From positions 2,076,595 to 2,140,594 of the forward strand of contig NZ_VDRC01000001.1 in NCBI RefSeq assembly GCF_007667425.1: DNA of 64,000 nt, given 5' to 3'. Source of the stretch: Microbacterium sp. 1.5R. GTDB taxonomy: Bacteria; Actinomycetota; Actinomycetes; Actinomycetales; Microbacteriaceae. A program made the translations under genes and the position numbers. This document shows positions 33,383-41,634 of the stretch, piece by piece; position 1 is the stretch's first letter, and every line of letters starts with the position of its first letter. A model generated the notes under the pieces. The model saw nothing but the letters and a program-made list of their open reading frames with translations, did not search any database and had not been told where the DNA came from.

Positions 33383-33543
33383 CCCTTGGCCCGGCCCTCC
33401 GTCGCTGCTCTCGCGCCGACTCGCCCCCCGTCATCCGATCAACCCCTGTGCAGTCGTCGCGGACGAGGGGAGGGGCGCGGATCGCGGGGGCGGGTCGGCG
33501 CAGGTGAGGATGCCGGAACGGCCCCCGCACCGTCGGCGCGGGC

Positions 33544-33579
33544 TAGGGTCGAACCATGGCGAACGGGGAGAGGCGATGA
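33544..33579 (+). promoter_or_regulatory. moaA promoter edge and seven-codon leader ORF
   Basis: TAGGGT (33544-33549) is followed by 6 nt and an ATG at 33556 that opens a reading frame MANGERR with its TGA at 33577-33579. That stop overlaps the moaA ATG (33576) as ATGA. If the transcript begins at 33556, as at other leaderless genes here, this mini-ORF would be translated first and coupled to moaA. GGGGAGAGG inside it is also the moaA ribosome-binding site. Confidence 0.45.
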
Positions 33580-34661
33580 CCGCGGTGCCGGTCGCGATCG
33601 GGCGGCGGACGACCGCTCCCGACGCCGCGCTCGCCGCGATGGGCGATCGGCTCGTCGACACCCACGGCCGCGTGCACCGCGATCTGCGCATCTCGCTCAC
33701 CGACCGCTGCTCGCTGCGGTGCACCTACTGCATGCCCGAGCAGGGCAACGAGTGGCTCGCGCGCTCCAGCATCCTGTCCACCGATGAGATCGTCGAGGTG
33801 GCCGAGGTCGCCGCAGGCCTCGGCATCCGCACCTTCCGCCTCACCGGAGGTGAGCCGCTGCTGCGTCGCGACATCGTCGACGTCGTGCGCCGCATCTCGC
33901 GTATCGAAGGCCCGGACGGCCGGGTCGAGGTCGCAATGACGACGAACGGCATCAGCCTCGCCGACAAACTCCCCGACCTCGTCGACGCGGGGCTCACGCG
34001 ACTCAACATCAGCATCGACACGGTCGACCGGCAGAAGTTCGCCGACCTGACGCGCCGCGATCGCATCGACGACGTCTTCGCGGGCATCGCCGCCGCCGCG
34101 GCATCCGAGCTCCGCCCGCTCAAGCTCAACGCGGTCGCGATGCGCGGGGTGAACGACGACGAGCTGCCTGACCTCGTCGCCTTCGCCATGGAGGTCGGCG
34201 CCCAGCTGCGCTTCATCGAACAGATGCCGCTGGATGCCGGCCACACCTGGGACCGCACCACGATGGTCACCCGGGAGGAGATCCTCGAGAAGCTCGGGGA
34301 GCGCTGGAGCCTCGAACCCGTGCCCGGCCGTGGCGGGGCGCCGGCCGAGAAGTGGCGCATCGACGGCGGCCCGCACGAGGTCGGCGTGATCGCCTCGGTC
34401 ACCGCGCCGTTCTGCGGGGCGTGCGACCGGCTGCGCCTCACCGCCGACGGGCAGTTCCGCAACTGCCTGTTCTCCAACGCCGAATACGACCTCACGGCAG
34501 TTCTCCGCGACGAGGATGCCGCGTCGGCGACAGCGTCTGAGCGCGCCGCCGCGATCGAGGCACTGCTGCGCTCGTGCGTGCACGGCAAGCTCCCCGGGCA
34601 CGCGATCAACGATCCCTCGTTCTTGCAGCCTGCGCGCGGCATGAACGCCATCGGCGGCTGA
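33576..34661 (+). CDS. moaA: GTP 3',8-cyclase MoaA (radical SAM)
   Basis: 361 aa from the ATG at 33576, with GGGGAGAGG upstream. Radical-SAM cluster Cys45, Cys49, Cys52 in DRCSLRCTYCMPEQG. SAM-binding LTGGEPLLRRD. C-terminal second 4Fe-4S cluster in FCGACDRLRLTADGQFRNCL. The chain ends in NAIGG, and the terminal Gly-Gly is required in the family. First step of Moco synthesis, making the substrate of MoaC. Confidence 0.95.
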   Translation: MTAVPVAIGRRTTAPDAALAAMGDRLVDTHGRVHRDLRISLTDRCSLRCTYCMPEQGNEWLARSSILSTDEIVEVAEVAAGLGIRTFRLTGGEPLLRRDIVDVVRRISRIEGPDGRVEVAMTTNGISLADKLPDLVDAGLTRLNISIDTVDRQKFADLTRRDRIDDVFAGIAAAAASELRPLKLNAVAMRGVNDDELPDLVAFAMEVGAQLRFIEQMPLDAGHTWDRTTMVTREEILEKLGERWSLEPVPGRGGAPAEKWRIDGGPHEVGVIASVTAPFCGACDRLRLTADGQFRNCLFSNAEYDLTAVLRDEDAASATASERAAAIEALLRSCVHGKLPGHAINDPSFLQPARGMNAIGG

Positions 34662-34714
34662 TCCACGCGCGGCCTCGGCTTGCGGTGCCCGCGGAGTCCT
34701 GGGAGCATCGCCTG

Positions 34715-34978
34715 GTGACGACTGCGGCGCAAGACACCGAGAGCGTCGTCGACGTGAGCGAGCTCGGCGGCCTCGAGCGTGGGCGGCAGCGGTGCGAGTG
34801 CGATCACGGCGACGACAGCGGATATGCACCGTGCGGGCGCCGCGCCAAGTGGCGGGTCTCGATCGACTGCCTCTGCGGCGAAGGCCATCCGCGTCAGGTC
34901 GAGATCCTCTGCTCGCGCTGCCTGCGCACCCTGCGTCAGTCGCACGGCGACGAGGCGATCACCGCGCGTCGGCTCTGA
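34715..34978 (+). CDS. small Cys-rich protein, unknown
   Basis: 87 aa from a GTG at 34715. The frame stays open upstream, so the start is uncertain. Eight cysteines or nearby ligands are concentrated in residues 28-72 (CECDHGD, YAPCGRR, DCLCGEGH, LCSRCLRTL), resembling a zinc-ribbon-like module with pairs CxC, CxC and CxxC. No family recognised. It follows moaA by 53 bp with no clear promoter, so it might be co-transcribed. The 3' end merges into a 29-bp tandem repeat. Confidence 0.5.
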   Translation: MTTAAQDTESVVDVSELGGLERGRQRCECDHGDDSGYAPCGRRAKWRVSIDCLCGEGHPRQVEILCSRCLRTLRQSHGDEAITARRL

Positions 34979-35051
34979 GCCCGCGTCTCATCGCGTGACG
35001 GCTCTGCGCCCGCGTCCCACCGCGCGCCGGCTCTGAAGCCGCGTATCACCG
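34965..35051. repeat. three tandem 29-bp repeats
   Basis: Units at 34965-34993, 34994-35022 and 35023-35051 share a CGGCTCTG core followed by CCGCGT and TCACCG-like ends, with a few substitutions each. The first overlaps the end of the Cys-rich gene and the last the 3' end of the minus-strand kinase gene. Confidence 0.65.
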
Positions 35052-36029
35052 AGTGACGGCGGTGCGGGCGGCGAGCGCCGTCGCTGTCTCGTGGTCGGGC
35101 TGCGCGCCTACGCCCCCGCTCCCGCGGGTGGAGGCCGTGCCGCAGGCCACTGCGAAGGCGATGGCTTCATCGAGGTCGCCGTGGCGCAGGCGTGCGGCGA
35201 GGAACCCGGCAGCCAGCGTGTCGCCGGCGCCGACGGTGTCGACCAACGCGCCGTCGAGGGGCGGAACAGCGGCGCGCACGCGCTCGACCCGTTTATCCGA
35301 GAGGCGGCCGGCGTACGCGCCATCTGCGCCGAGCTTCGCCACGACGACGGCATCCCGCGGCATGATCGCGAGCAGCTGCTCGACGGCCGCGTCGATCCCC
35401 TCGGCCTTCGTGATGCCCGTCAGCTCCTCCTCGTTGCCGAAGAAGACGTCCACGTGCGGCAGAAGGGAGAGGATGCCGGAGTCCCACTGCTCCGTCGGAT
35501 CGAAGTTTCCGTCGAGCGAGGTGGTCAGGCCGGCCGCGCGCGCAGCGCGGAACAGCGCCGGCGCATCGCCGTGCAATGCGTGCTGCAGGAAGTAGCTGCC
35601 GACGTGCAGGTGCACGGCTGTCGCGAGATCGGCGTCGGTGACGTCGGCCGCACGCACCGTGCCGATCGACCCCATCGACGTGAGGATCGCGCGGTCTCCG
35701 CTCGGGCGGGTGAGGTGGGTCGATGCCCCGGTGGGCAGCGCGTCGTCGACGCGCACCCGAGCGGTGTCGACGGCCCGGCGGCGCAGCTCCTCGTCGAGGA
35801 ACCGCCCGAACGTGTCGTCGCCCCGGACGCTGATCAGACGGGTATCGATGCCGAGCGCCGCCGCGCCGCACGCCGTGATCGCCGACGAGCTGCCCATGGT
35901 GAGGGTCGTCCGCGGCACGATGTGCTCGTGCTGACCGAAACGGATCTCGTCGCCGGTCTCGATGATCAGGTCGACGCACAACTCGCCGACCACGAGCAGA
36001 CGACCTACGGATGCTGCGGCAGCAGCCAT
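35046..36029 (-). CDS. PfkB-family carbohydrate kinase
   Basis: 327 aa from the ATG at 36029. GTGs at 36035 and 36038 are alternatives. N-terminal LLVVGELCVDLIIETGDEIRFG, middle TSLDGNFDPTEQWDSG, and the C-terminal signature VDTVGAGDTLAAGFLAARL with the catalytic Asp in GAGD. This is the ribokinase/KDG-kinase type. It is the last gene of a minus-strand operon with a SIS isomerase and a tautomerase-like protein, so it likely phosphorylates the sugar or sugar acid handled by the island. The specificity is not readable. Confidence 0.9.
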   Translation of the reverse strand: MAAAAASVGRLLVVGELCVDLIIETGDEIRFGQHEHIVPRTTLTMGSSSAITACGAAALGIDTRLISVRGDDTFGRFLDEELRRRAVDTARVRVDDALPTGASTHLTRPSGDRAILTSMGSIGTVRAADVTDADLATAVHLHVGSYFLQHALHGDAPALFRAARAAGLTTSLDGNFDPTEQWDSGILSLLPHVDVFFGNEEELTGITKAEGIDAAVEQLLAIMPRDAVVVAKLGADGAYAGRLSDKRVERVRAAVPPLDGALVDTVGAGDTLAAGFLAARLRHGDLDEAIAFAVACGTASTRGSGGVGAQPDHETATALAARTAVTR

Positions 36030-36355
36030 TCGCACCACACCCCTTCGAGGTATCCGTCGACATCGCCCGGTGCGGCGTGCCGACGACTCCAGTCTGTCGC
36101 GGCTGCACCGGCCGCCGCGCGCGCACGCCGCGTGGCCTCCGCCCCGCGGTCGGAGCCGTGGATGCTGATGAGGGCCCACGGTTTCGCCGCGGCATCCGCT
36201 CCCGCCCCGTTCACGACGACGGCGGACGCGGGGGTCGACAGGGCGATGACGTCGCCGGGTGCGAGGTCGAGCGCGTCGGCGACCGCGTCGGCGACAGTCA
36301 GGAGCAGCTCGTGCGAGGCCGCGTGGGCGGGCGCGGCGACCGTGACGACCGGCAT
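36005..36355 (-). CDS. tautomerase-superfamily-like small protein
   Basis: 116 aa, from an ATG 2 bp after the SIS stop. It begins MPVVTVAAP, so Pro would be the N-terminal residue after Met removal, as in 4-oxalocrotonate tautomerase and MIF-type enzymes. The pattern strand, helix (HELLLTVADAVADALDL), PGDVIALSTP, then PWALISIHGSDRGAEATRRA and a long helix repeats the beta-alpha-beta halves of that fold. It overlaps the kinase by 25 bp. I infer a keto-enol or epimerising role on a sugar-acid intermediate. The similarity is remote. Confidence 0.5.
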   Translation of the reverse strand: MPVVTVAAPAHAASHELLLTVADAVADALDLAPGDVIALSTPASAVVVNGAGADAAAKPWALISIHGSDRGAEATRRARAAAGAAATDWSRRHAAPGDVDGYLEGVWCEWLLPQHP

Positions 36356-36357
36356 CG

Positions 36358-37266
36358 TCAGTCGGTGACGAGCACCGAGCGGTTCAGGAACGGGGGAGTG
36401 TCGGGGTTGCGTCCGCGGAGGGCCGCGAGGTCGACGGCCAGACGGTGCGCGAGCGGCAGGTTCGCCTGCGCATCGAGGTCGTCGACGTATACCGTGGCAC
36501 CGGTCGAGCGCACGTCGTCGGCGACGACGTCTGGAGCATCGCCGAGGAACCAGACGAGGGAGTTCGGGCCGGCGCACGAGATGGGGCCGTGCTGGTACTC
36601 CCACATCGAGTACGCCTCGGTCCAGAAGCCGGCGGATTCGCGCACTTTCAGCGCCGCCTCCTGAGCGAGCCCGACCGACCAGCGGTGGCCGAGGAAGACG
36701 ATGTGCTGCACCTCTGCCGGGTCGACGGGCAGCTCGGCGGCGAGGGCCGCCCGGGCATCATCGACGAGGGTCGACGGCGCCTGATCGATCGAGGCGCGGA
36801 GCACGGTGAGCACGGTCGTGGCGAAGCGGGTCTGCACGATCGACTGCTCGTCGGCGAAGCCGAGGTGCACCGTGCGGTCGGCGCACAGTCGTCCGAGAGG
36901 GGTGTCGGTGTCGCCGAGGATCGCGGTGATGCGATGGGTCTCGCCGTAGCGCTCGACGAGCTCGACGACGTCGAGCGTCGTACCGGAGCGCGAGATCACC
37001 ACGATGTGCTCGTCGTCGTCGACCCAGTCGAGCTCGCTGGGGATGGCTGCGCGTGTGCGCCCGAGTCCGGCATCGTTGCGGAGGTACGCGTAGGAGTCGC
37101 CGATGTAGTACGACGTGCCGCACCCGACGATCAGCACCTTCTCGCCCGCGGCGGGGAGGAGCTCGCGATGATGTTCGGCGAGGTCGAGCGCCTGCTGCCA
37201 GATCTCGGGCTGGCTGGTGAGCTCTGCCCGTGTGACGGTTCCCGTTCCGACGATGCTGTCGTTCAT
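36358..37266 (-). CDS. SIS-domain aminosugar-phosphate isomerase/deaminase (AgaS/GlmS-C-like)
   Basis: 302 aa from the ATG at 37266 with AAGGA upstream. Two SIS halves: VLIVGCGTSYYIGDSYAYL (residues ~45-63) with VVISRSGTTLDVVELV, and IVFLGHRWSVGLAQEAALKV with EAYSMWEYQHGPIS, the sugar-phosphate-binding layout of GlmS isomerase domains, AgaS and FrlB. There is no glutaminase domain. Divergent from the sugar ABC operon. It could isomerise or deaminate an imported, phosphorylated amino sugar or deglycate a sugar-amine. Confidence 0.88.
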   Translation of the reverse strand: MNDSIVGTGTVTRAELTSQPEIWQQALDLAEHHRELLPAAGEKVLIVGCGTSYYIGDSYAYLRNDAGLGRTRAAIPSELDWVDDDEHIVVISRSGTTLDVVELVERYGETHRITAILGDTDTPLGRLCADRTVHLGFADEQSIVQTRFATTVLTVLRASIDQAPSTLVDDARAALAAELPVDPAEVQHIVFLGHRWSVGLAQEAALKVRESAGFWTEAYSMWEYQHGPISCAGPNSLVWFLGDAPDVVADDVRSTGATVYVDDLDAQANLPLAHRLAVDLAALRGRNPDTPPFLNRSVLVTD

Positions 37267-37353
37267 GGCGTGGTCCTTCAGGTCTCTCCGTCGTCGCGCA
37301 TGTGGCGGCGATCTGTGCAGATTCAATCAGAAATGAGCACAGAATGAAAGTTC

Positions 37354-37390
37354 TTGACGGATTGGCGACATCTGTTGTTGAATGTCGCCA
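37354..37390 (+). promoter_or_regulatory. promoter with overlapping inverted-repeat operator of the sugar ABC operon
   Basis: TTGACG (37354-37359), 18 bp, TTGAAT (37378-37383) form a plausible sigma-70 promoter. Around the -10, TGGCGACAT (37363-37371) and ATGTCGCCA (37382-37390) are perfect 9-bp inverted arms 10 bp apart, a good repressor site. The DeoR-family gene in the operon (41618) is the natural candidate to bind it. A second, weaker pair CTGTGC/GCACAG (37313-37342) lies nearer the divergent SIS gene. Confidence 0.6.
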
Positions 37391-37448
37391 CAGCAAAGAC
37401 GCCGCGCAGACCCGAGCTGCAGGCAGGCCCTCGAGAAGGAGATCTACC

Positions 37449-38753
37449 GTGAGATTCAGGAATCAGCGCCTCACCGGCATCATCGGACTCGGTGCCGCCA
37501 GCGCACTGGTGCTCTCCGGCTGCGCCGGCTTCGGGGGCGGTGGGGGCGGCGACGACGAAGGCGGCGATCAGAGCCTCACCTTCACGACCTGGGGCAGCGA
37601 GGCCGAAGAGGCGACCTTCAAGGACCTCATCGCGAAGTTCGAGGCCGACAACGACGGCGTCGACATCAAGCTCAACGTCGTCCCCTACGACCAGATGTTC
37701 TCGAACATCGACGCCCAGCTCTCCTCCGGCAAGGCCCCCGACCTGTTCCGTGTCGATTACGGCAACCTCGGCGTCTACTCCAGCCAGGGGCAGCTGCTCG
37801 ATCTGAGCGAGTACTTCTCCGACGACGAGGTCGCCGAGTTCACCCCCGCGATGTGGGAGGCGGTGTCGTTCGACGGCGCCCCGTACGGAGTGCCGCACCA
37901 GACCGACGTCTCGGCGCTGCTCGTCAACACCCAGATGCTCACGGATGCCGGGATCGATCCTGCGTCGCTCCCCACCACCCAGGACGACGCGTGGAGCTGG
38001 GACGAGTTCGCCGACATCGCCACACAGCTCCGGGGTTCCCTGCCCGCCGACAAGTACCCCTTCGCCTACAACTGGCAGCTCGGAGGCGCGCCGCGCTGGC
38101 TGAGCTGGCTGTTCGAGGCGAACGGCACCTTCCTCGACGGCACGTCCGCGACCATCGACTCGCCCGCCGGCGAGAAGGCGCTCGACTTCACGAAGAGCTT
38201 CTTCGAGAACGAGTGGGTGCCGCCGACCAGCTCGACGAAGGGAACCGTCTACGCCGACAACCTCTTCACCGAGGGCACCGTCGCGATGGCCTTCGCCGGC
38301 TCCTTCCTCGTGCCCGACATCGATTCGCTCGCGAAGTTCGACTGGACCGCCATCCCGATGCCGAAGGATGAGCGCGGTGCGACCGACCTCGGCGGCAACG
38401 CCCTCGTCGCCACGAAGGACACGAAGAACCCCGAACTGGCCGCGAAGTTCCTGAAGTACATGGTGTCGTCTGATGCGATGAGCGAGTTCTGCGCGAACAC
38501 CAACGAGCTTCCCACGCGCCTGGACCTCGAGGGTGACGCCGTGGAATTCAAGGTGCGTCCCGATGTGATGCCGGTGTTCGTCGATCAGGCCGGCACCATC
38601 GAGCCCAGCGATGTCTCGCAGCTCACGTCCCCCGCCATGGCAGCGATCAACACGGCGCTGCAGGATCAGCTCGAGGCGGCCTTCATCGGCGGTCAGTCCA
38701 CCGCGGACACGCTCGCCAATCTGTCGGCCGCCATCGAGGAAGCCGCCAAGTAA
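37449..38753 (+). CDS. sugar ABC transporter substrate-binding lipoprotein (family 1)
   Basis: 434 aa from a GTG at 37449 with AAGGAG 7 nt upstream. Lipobox VLSGC with Cys near residue 23, then a Gly/Asp-rich linker. Extracellular SBP_bac_1 fold: LTFTTWGSEAEEATFKDLIAKFE, DLFRVDYGNLGVYSSQGQLLDLS, and GVPHQTDVSALLVNTQML. It captures a mono- or oligosaccharide for the two permeases that follow. No dedicated ATPase is in the operon, so a shared MsmK/UgpC-like ATPase elsewhere is likely. Confidence 0.93.
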   Translation: MRFRNQRLTGIIGLGAASALVLSGCAGFGGGGGGDDEGGDQSLTFTTWGSEAEEATFKDLIAKFEADNDGVDIKLNVVPYDQMFSNIDAQLSSGKAPDLFRVDYGNLGVYSSQGQLLDLSEYFSDDEVAEFTPAMWEAVSFDGAPYGVPHQTDVSALLVNTQMLTDAGIDPASLPTTQDDAWSWDEFADIATQLRGSLPADKYPFAYNWQLGGAPRWLSWLFEANGTFLDGTSATIDSPAGEKALDFTKSFFENEWVPPTSSTKGTVYADNLFTEGTVAMAFAGSFLVPDIDSLAKFDWTAIPMPKDERGATDLGGNALVATKDTKNPELAAKFLKYMVSSDAMSEFCANTNELPTRLDLEGDAVEFKVRPDVMPVFVDQAGTIEPSDVSQLTSPAMAAINTALQDQLEAAFIGGQSTADTLANLSAAIEEAAK

Positions 38754-39697
38754 TGACCGCCCTGTCGACCCGCGGCCGGGAAGGCGTCGTGGCGCCGCCG
38801 TCCCGTCCGCGGGCGGGGCAGCGGACCGCCCGCCTGCGAGAGTCCCTCGTCGGCTGGAGCTTCACTGCGCCGAACCTCATCCTGATGTCGCTGTTCCTGT
38901 TCGTCCCGATCATCTGGGCGGCGATCATCTCCTTCCAGGAGACCAAGGGGTTCGGCGACCCGGAGTGGGTGGGGCTCGACAACTACGCCCGGCTCGTCTC
39001 CGACCCGGTGTTCTGGCAGAGCCTGCTGCAGACCATGCTCTTCACCGTCGTGACGGTGCCCATCGAGCTGCTCGGCGGTCTCGGGCTCGCGGTTCTGCTC
39101 AACTCGGTGCTCCCCGCCCGCGGCGTGTTCCGTACGATGATCGTGCTGCCGATGGTCATCTCGGGCGTCGCCTCGGGCATGATCGCCGTGATCATGTTCT
39201 ACGAGTCGAACGGCCTCGTGAACAAGATCCTGAACGCCATCGGCCTGGACTCCGTCGGCTGGCAGTCGCAGGGCGGCCCCGCGATGATCTCGGTGATGAT
39301 CGCCGCCGTCTGGCTGCGACTCGGCTTCAACATGATCATCTACCTCGCCGGCCTGCAATCGATCTCGCCCGAGCTCTACGAGGCCGCGCGCATCGACGGT
39401 GCGACCCGCTGGCAGCAATTCCGCTCGGTCACGGTGCCGCTGGTCGGCCCGTCGACGTTCTTCCTGCTGATCATGAACGTGATCGCGTCGTTCCAGGTGT
39501 TCGACCTGATCTTCGTGATGACCGGCGGCGGCCCTGGCAACTCGACTTCGGTGCTCGTGACGTACGCGTACCGCAACGGCTTTCAGATCAGGGAACAGGG
39601 CTACGGTGCCGCGATCGGCATCGTGATCCTCATCATCACGCTCATCTTCACCTTCATCCAGTGGAAGACGAGCCGCACCCGGGACCTGGCGGAGTAG
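38753..39697 (+). CDS. sugar ABC transporter permease (MalF/UgpA-like)
   Basis: 314 aa, with the ATG overlapping the TAA of the binding-protein gene. Six membrane segments beginning with APNLILMSLFLFVPIIWAAI, and the coupling loop ELYEAARIDGATRWQQFRSVTVPLV, in two parts, near residues 205-230. Forms the import channel with the next permease. Confidence 0.93.
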   Translation: MTALSTRGREGVVAPPSRPRAGQRTARLRESLVGWSFTAPNLILMSLFLFVPIIWAAIISFQETKGFGDPEWVGLDNYARLVSDPVFWQSLLQTMLFTVVTVPIELLGGLGLAVLLNSVLPARGVFRTMIVLPMVISGVASGMIAVIMFYESNGLVNKILNAIGLDSVGWQSQGGPAMISVMIAAVWLRLGFNMIIYLAGLQSISPELYEAARIDGATRWQQFRSVTVPLVGPSTFFLLIMNVIASFQVFDLIFVMTGGGPGNSTSVLVTYAYRNGFQIREQGYGAAIGIVILIITLIFTFIQWKTSRTRDLAE

Positions 39698-39706
39698 GAG
39701 CGCACC

Positions 39707-40618
39707 ATGGCTGAAACCACCACTGTCGTGCAGATCGCCGACGCGGCGCTGCTCGGCGAGAAGGGCGCAGCGCGCGTGCAGCGTCGCCGGCGACGTCAGG
39801 GGCAATCCCGCAAGGGGATCGTGTGGCGCACGGTGATCGCCGCCGTCGTCTCACTGATCGTGATCTTCCCTCTCTACTGGATGCTGGTCGTTGCGTTCTC
39901 GCCGCGCGGCGAGGTCTTCGAGCCGGGTCTGCGCCTCTGGCCGAGCACGCTGACCCTCGAGAATTTCGCGAAGGTGTTCGACCGCGTGCCCGTCGTCGAC
40001 TGGTTCGGCAACTCGGTCGTGATCGGTGCGTTCGTCACGGTGCTCACGGTGTTCGTGAACCTCCTCGCCGGGTACGCCTTCGCCCGCCTGCGCTTCGGCG
40101 GCCGCAATGCGGTCTTCATCCTCGCCCTCGCGACGATGATGATCCCCGTGCAGGCCATCATGGTCGCGCAGTTCAAACTCGTCTCCGGCCTCGGCATCTT
40201 CGGCACCTACTGGGGTGTGATCCTCCCGGGCGCCGCTGCGGCGTTCGGCATCTTCCTCGCGCGGCAGTTCTTCATCGGCATCCCCGACGAGATCATCGAG
40301 GCCGCGCGCATCGACGGCGCCGGGCACTTCCGCATCTTCCTGCAGGTCGTGCTGCCCCTGTGCAAGCCTCTGATCGCGGTGCTCACGCTGCTCACGCTCA
40401 TGGGAAGCTGGAACGACTTCGCCTGGCCGTTGATCGCCCTCAACGACAACCAGCTGTTCACCCTTCCGATCGGACTGCTGTATCTCAAGAATCAGACGTC
40501 GCCCGACTACAACGCGATCATGGCTCTGTCGCTGATCGCGGTGCTGCCGATGGTGCTGCTGTTCATCTTCTTCCAGCGCTACTTCGTGCAGGGCTTCGCC
40601 CGGAGCGGGATCAAATGA
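39707..40618 (+). CDS. sugar ABC transporter permease (MalG/UgpE-like)
   Basis: 303 aa. N-terminal basic segment then VIAAVVSLIVIFPLYWMLVVAF. The coupling loop EIIEAARIDGAGHFRIFLQVVLPL, in two parts, lies near residue 195, and the chain ends in RYFVQGFARSGIK, a typical MalG-type tail. 9 bp after the first permease. Confidence 0.93.
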   Translation: MAETTTVVQIADAALLGEKGAARVQRRRRRQGQSRKGIVWRTVIAAVVSLIVIFPLYWMLVVAFSPRGEVFEPGLRLWPSTLTLENFAKVFDRVPVVDWFGNSVVIGAFVTVLTVFVNLLAGYAFARLRFGGRNAVFILALATMMIPVQAIMVAQFKLVSGLGIFGTYWGVILPGAAAAFGIFLARQFFIGIPDEIIEAARIDGAGHFRIFLQVVLPLCKPLIAVLTLLTLMGSWNDFAWPLIALNDNQLFTLPIGLLYLKNQTSPDYNAIMALSLIAVLPMVLLFIFFQRYFVQGFARSGIK

Positions 40619-41634
40619 CACTGTCGTACCTCTGCTCGCTGCCGCTGCCGGATTCCTGGTTCGCCGAGCTGAGCGAGCGGATGCCGCAGGTCGCCGTGCA
40701 CCGCATGACCCCCGACTCGCCGCCGCCCGCCGAGGTCCTCGCGACCGTGGATCTGCTGCACACGAGCGAATGGCTGCCGGCATCCGACGACGTCCCCGCC
40801 CTGCGACTCGTGCAGCTCGACACCTCGGGGGTCGACCATGTGCGCGGCACCACGCTGTGGGAGAGCGGTGTGCCGATCGCGACCCTCGGCGGCATCGCGC
40901 CCGTGCCGATGGCCGAGTACGCGCTGATGTCGATCCTCGAGCTCGCGCATCGGATGCCGCTCATCGAGCGTCACCGGGCGGAGCGGACCTGGCCGTCGAA
41001 CGCCGAACGCCTCGCCTCGCTCACGCCGCGACAGCTCGCCGGGTCGACCGTCGGCATCGTCGGCTACGGCCGGATCGGGCGCGAGATCTCCCGACTCGCA
41101 TCGACGTTCGGGATGCATGTGCTGGGCGTGAGCCGATCGGGGGCGCGCGGTGCGGCAGTCGGTCCGGGTGCCGAGAAGTTCGACACCGGGCGTCAGGCCG
41201 CCGCCGACGATCCGGCCGAGCTCTTCCCGATCGATCGGCTCGACGAGGTGCTCCGACGCAGCGACTTCCTCGTGGTCGTCGTGCCGCTCACCGAGCTCAC
41301 CCGCGGACTCATCGGGCCGGCGCAGCTCGACCTGCTCCCGCACGGGGCGTTCGTCGTCAACATCGCCCGCGGCGGCATCGTCGACGAGCATGCGCTCGTG
41401 GAGAGGCTCCGCGACGGACGCATCGCCGGCGTCGCCCTCGACGTCTTCGACGAGGAGCCGCTGGGGGCGGACTCGCCATGGTGGACGGAACCCGGCGCGC
41501 TGATCACGCCCCACGTCGCGGGACTGGCCCCGCAGTATCATGCACAGACACTCGACCTCGTCGTCGAGAACCTGACCCGACTGGCCGAGAACCGGCCCTT
41601 GCTGAATGAGGTGGACCGTGCAGCCGGTTACTGA
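40615..41634 (+). CDS. D-2-hydroxyacid dehydrogenase (NAD-dependent)
   Basis: 339 aa from the ATG at 40615 (ATGA overlap with the permease). NAD site VGIVGYGRIGREISRLASTF near residue 145, then VVNIARGGIVDEHALVERL (catalytic Arg), GVALDVFDEEPL (Glu) and ITPHVAG (His). Similar enzymes reduce 2-keto acids or oxidise phosphoglycerate-like acids. It probably handles a sugar-acid intermediate of the island. Confidence 0.88.
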   Translation: MTLSYLCSLPLPDSWFAELSERMPQVAVHRMTPDSPPPAEVLATVDLLHTSEWLPASDDVPALRLVQLDTSGVDHVRGTTLWESGVPIATLGGIAPVPMAEYALMSILELAHRMPLIERHRAERTWPSNAERLASLTPRQLAGSTVGIVGYGRIGREISRLASTFGMHVLGVSRSGARGAAVGPGAEKFDTGRQAAADDPAELFPIDRLDEVLRRSDFLVVVVPLTELTRGLIGPAQLDLLPHGAFVVNIARGGIVDEHALVERLRDGRIAGVALDVFDEEPLGADSPWWTEPGALITPHVAGLAPQYHAQTLDLVVENLTRLAENRPLLNEVDRAAGY

